Shown: positions 42,938-42,967 of the stretch, piece by piece | Layout of the letters: every line of letters begins with the position of its first letter | Position numbering within the stretch: the first letter of the stretch is position 1 | Assembly (NCBI GenBank): GCA_934120735.1 | Contig: CAKOVA010000011.1 | Location: forward strand, 1 to 42,967 | Direction: 5' to 3' | Source of the DNA: an uncultured Prevotella sp. | GTDB lineage: Bacteria > Bacteroidota > Bacteroidia > Bacteroidales > Bacteroidaceae | Length of the DNA: 42,967 nucleotides | Notes under the pieces: generated by a model | Database searches by the model: none | What the model was told of the DNA's origin: nothing | The model's input: only the letters and a program-made list of their open reading frames with translations | Program-made: the position numbers and the translations under genes

Positions 42938-42967
42938 TTCTTCGCACAACCCATACAAGAACTCAAG

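Noticed and set aside
1..42967. Mobile element, prophage or horizontally transferred island
   Set aside because: No transposase, integrase, phage gene or tRNA-flanked boundary was found, and composition looks uniform; the polysaccharide genes are the only plausible exchangeable part.

Overview
The window looks like chromosomal DNA of a Bacteroidales bacterium, most likely Prevotella in the broad sense. The evidence is gene content (a Bacteroides-type aerotolerance operon, a DUF5686 barrel protein, ClpC with a UVR segment, a 628-residue PurF beside carAB), promoters of the Bacteroidetes type (TTTG, about 20 nt, then TAnnTTTG) and intergenic spacers full of short modular repeats. The species assignment is inference. 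There is no phage, insertion sequence, CRISPR array, tRNA or rRNA that I can support. Most of the window is housekeeping DNA, and the less ordinary material sits in the spacers and in a few gene architectures.

Layout. 1-5.5 kb: the 3' part of guaA (+) converges on clpC (-) across a perfect bidirectional terminator; a GNAT-like protein (-) and maf (+) are divergent. 5.7-15 kb: a ypfJ-like zinc peptidase, then (transcribed leftward) a DUF5686 outer-membrane protein followed by an AddA-like helicase/nuclease and an AddB-like nuclease, the last two overlapping by ATGA. 15.0-15.8 kb: the only gene-free stretch over 300 bases, with a degenerate 22-nt periodic array and the moxR promoter. 15.8-27.75 kb (+): moxR, a DUF58 protein, a two-TM membrane protein, batA, batB, batC and a fused batD-batE, then a PAP2 phosphatase, queA and a DUF2027/Smr protein. 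27.75-28.0 kb: a 67-68-nt tandem repeat. 28.0-30.1 kb: nadE. 30.2-36.5 kb: a surface-polysaccharide patch (two glycosyltransferases (-), a Wzx-like flippase (+), and, beyond a porin (-), a Wza-like export lipoprotein (+)). 36.6-42.9 kb: purF-like, carA, carB, followed by an 8-nt tandem repeat.

How the genes fit together. The Bat block should form an inner-membrane complex: MoxR ATPase in the cytoplasm, VWA proteins BatA/BatB anchored in the membrane, and TPR/SH3-like periplasmic parts on BatC and BatDE. AddA/AddB would process double-strand breaks. GuaA, NadE, PurF and CarA all use glutamine amide nitrogen and feed nucleotide and NAD synthesis. The flippase, glycosyltransferases and Wza-like protein suggest polysaccharide assembly and export, although no Wzc-type kinase or polymerase is present here.

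The observations most worth following are (i) a 22-nt modular palindromic repeat family shared by two convergent intergenic regions and, in weaker form, by the 15.4-kb spacer; (ii) the in-frame BatD-BatE fusion whose seam still carries an apparent BatE start and signal peptide; (iii) repeat copies carrying a -7 promoter box between divergent polysaccharide genes; and (iv) two genes whose -7 box almost abuts the start codon, suggesting leaderless mRNAs.
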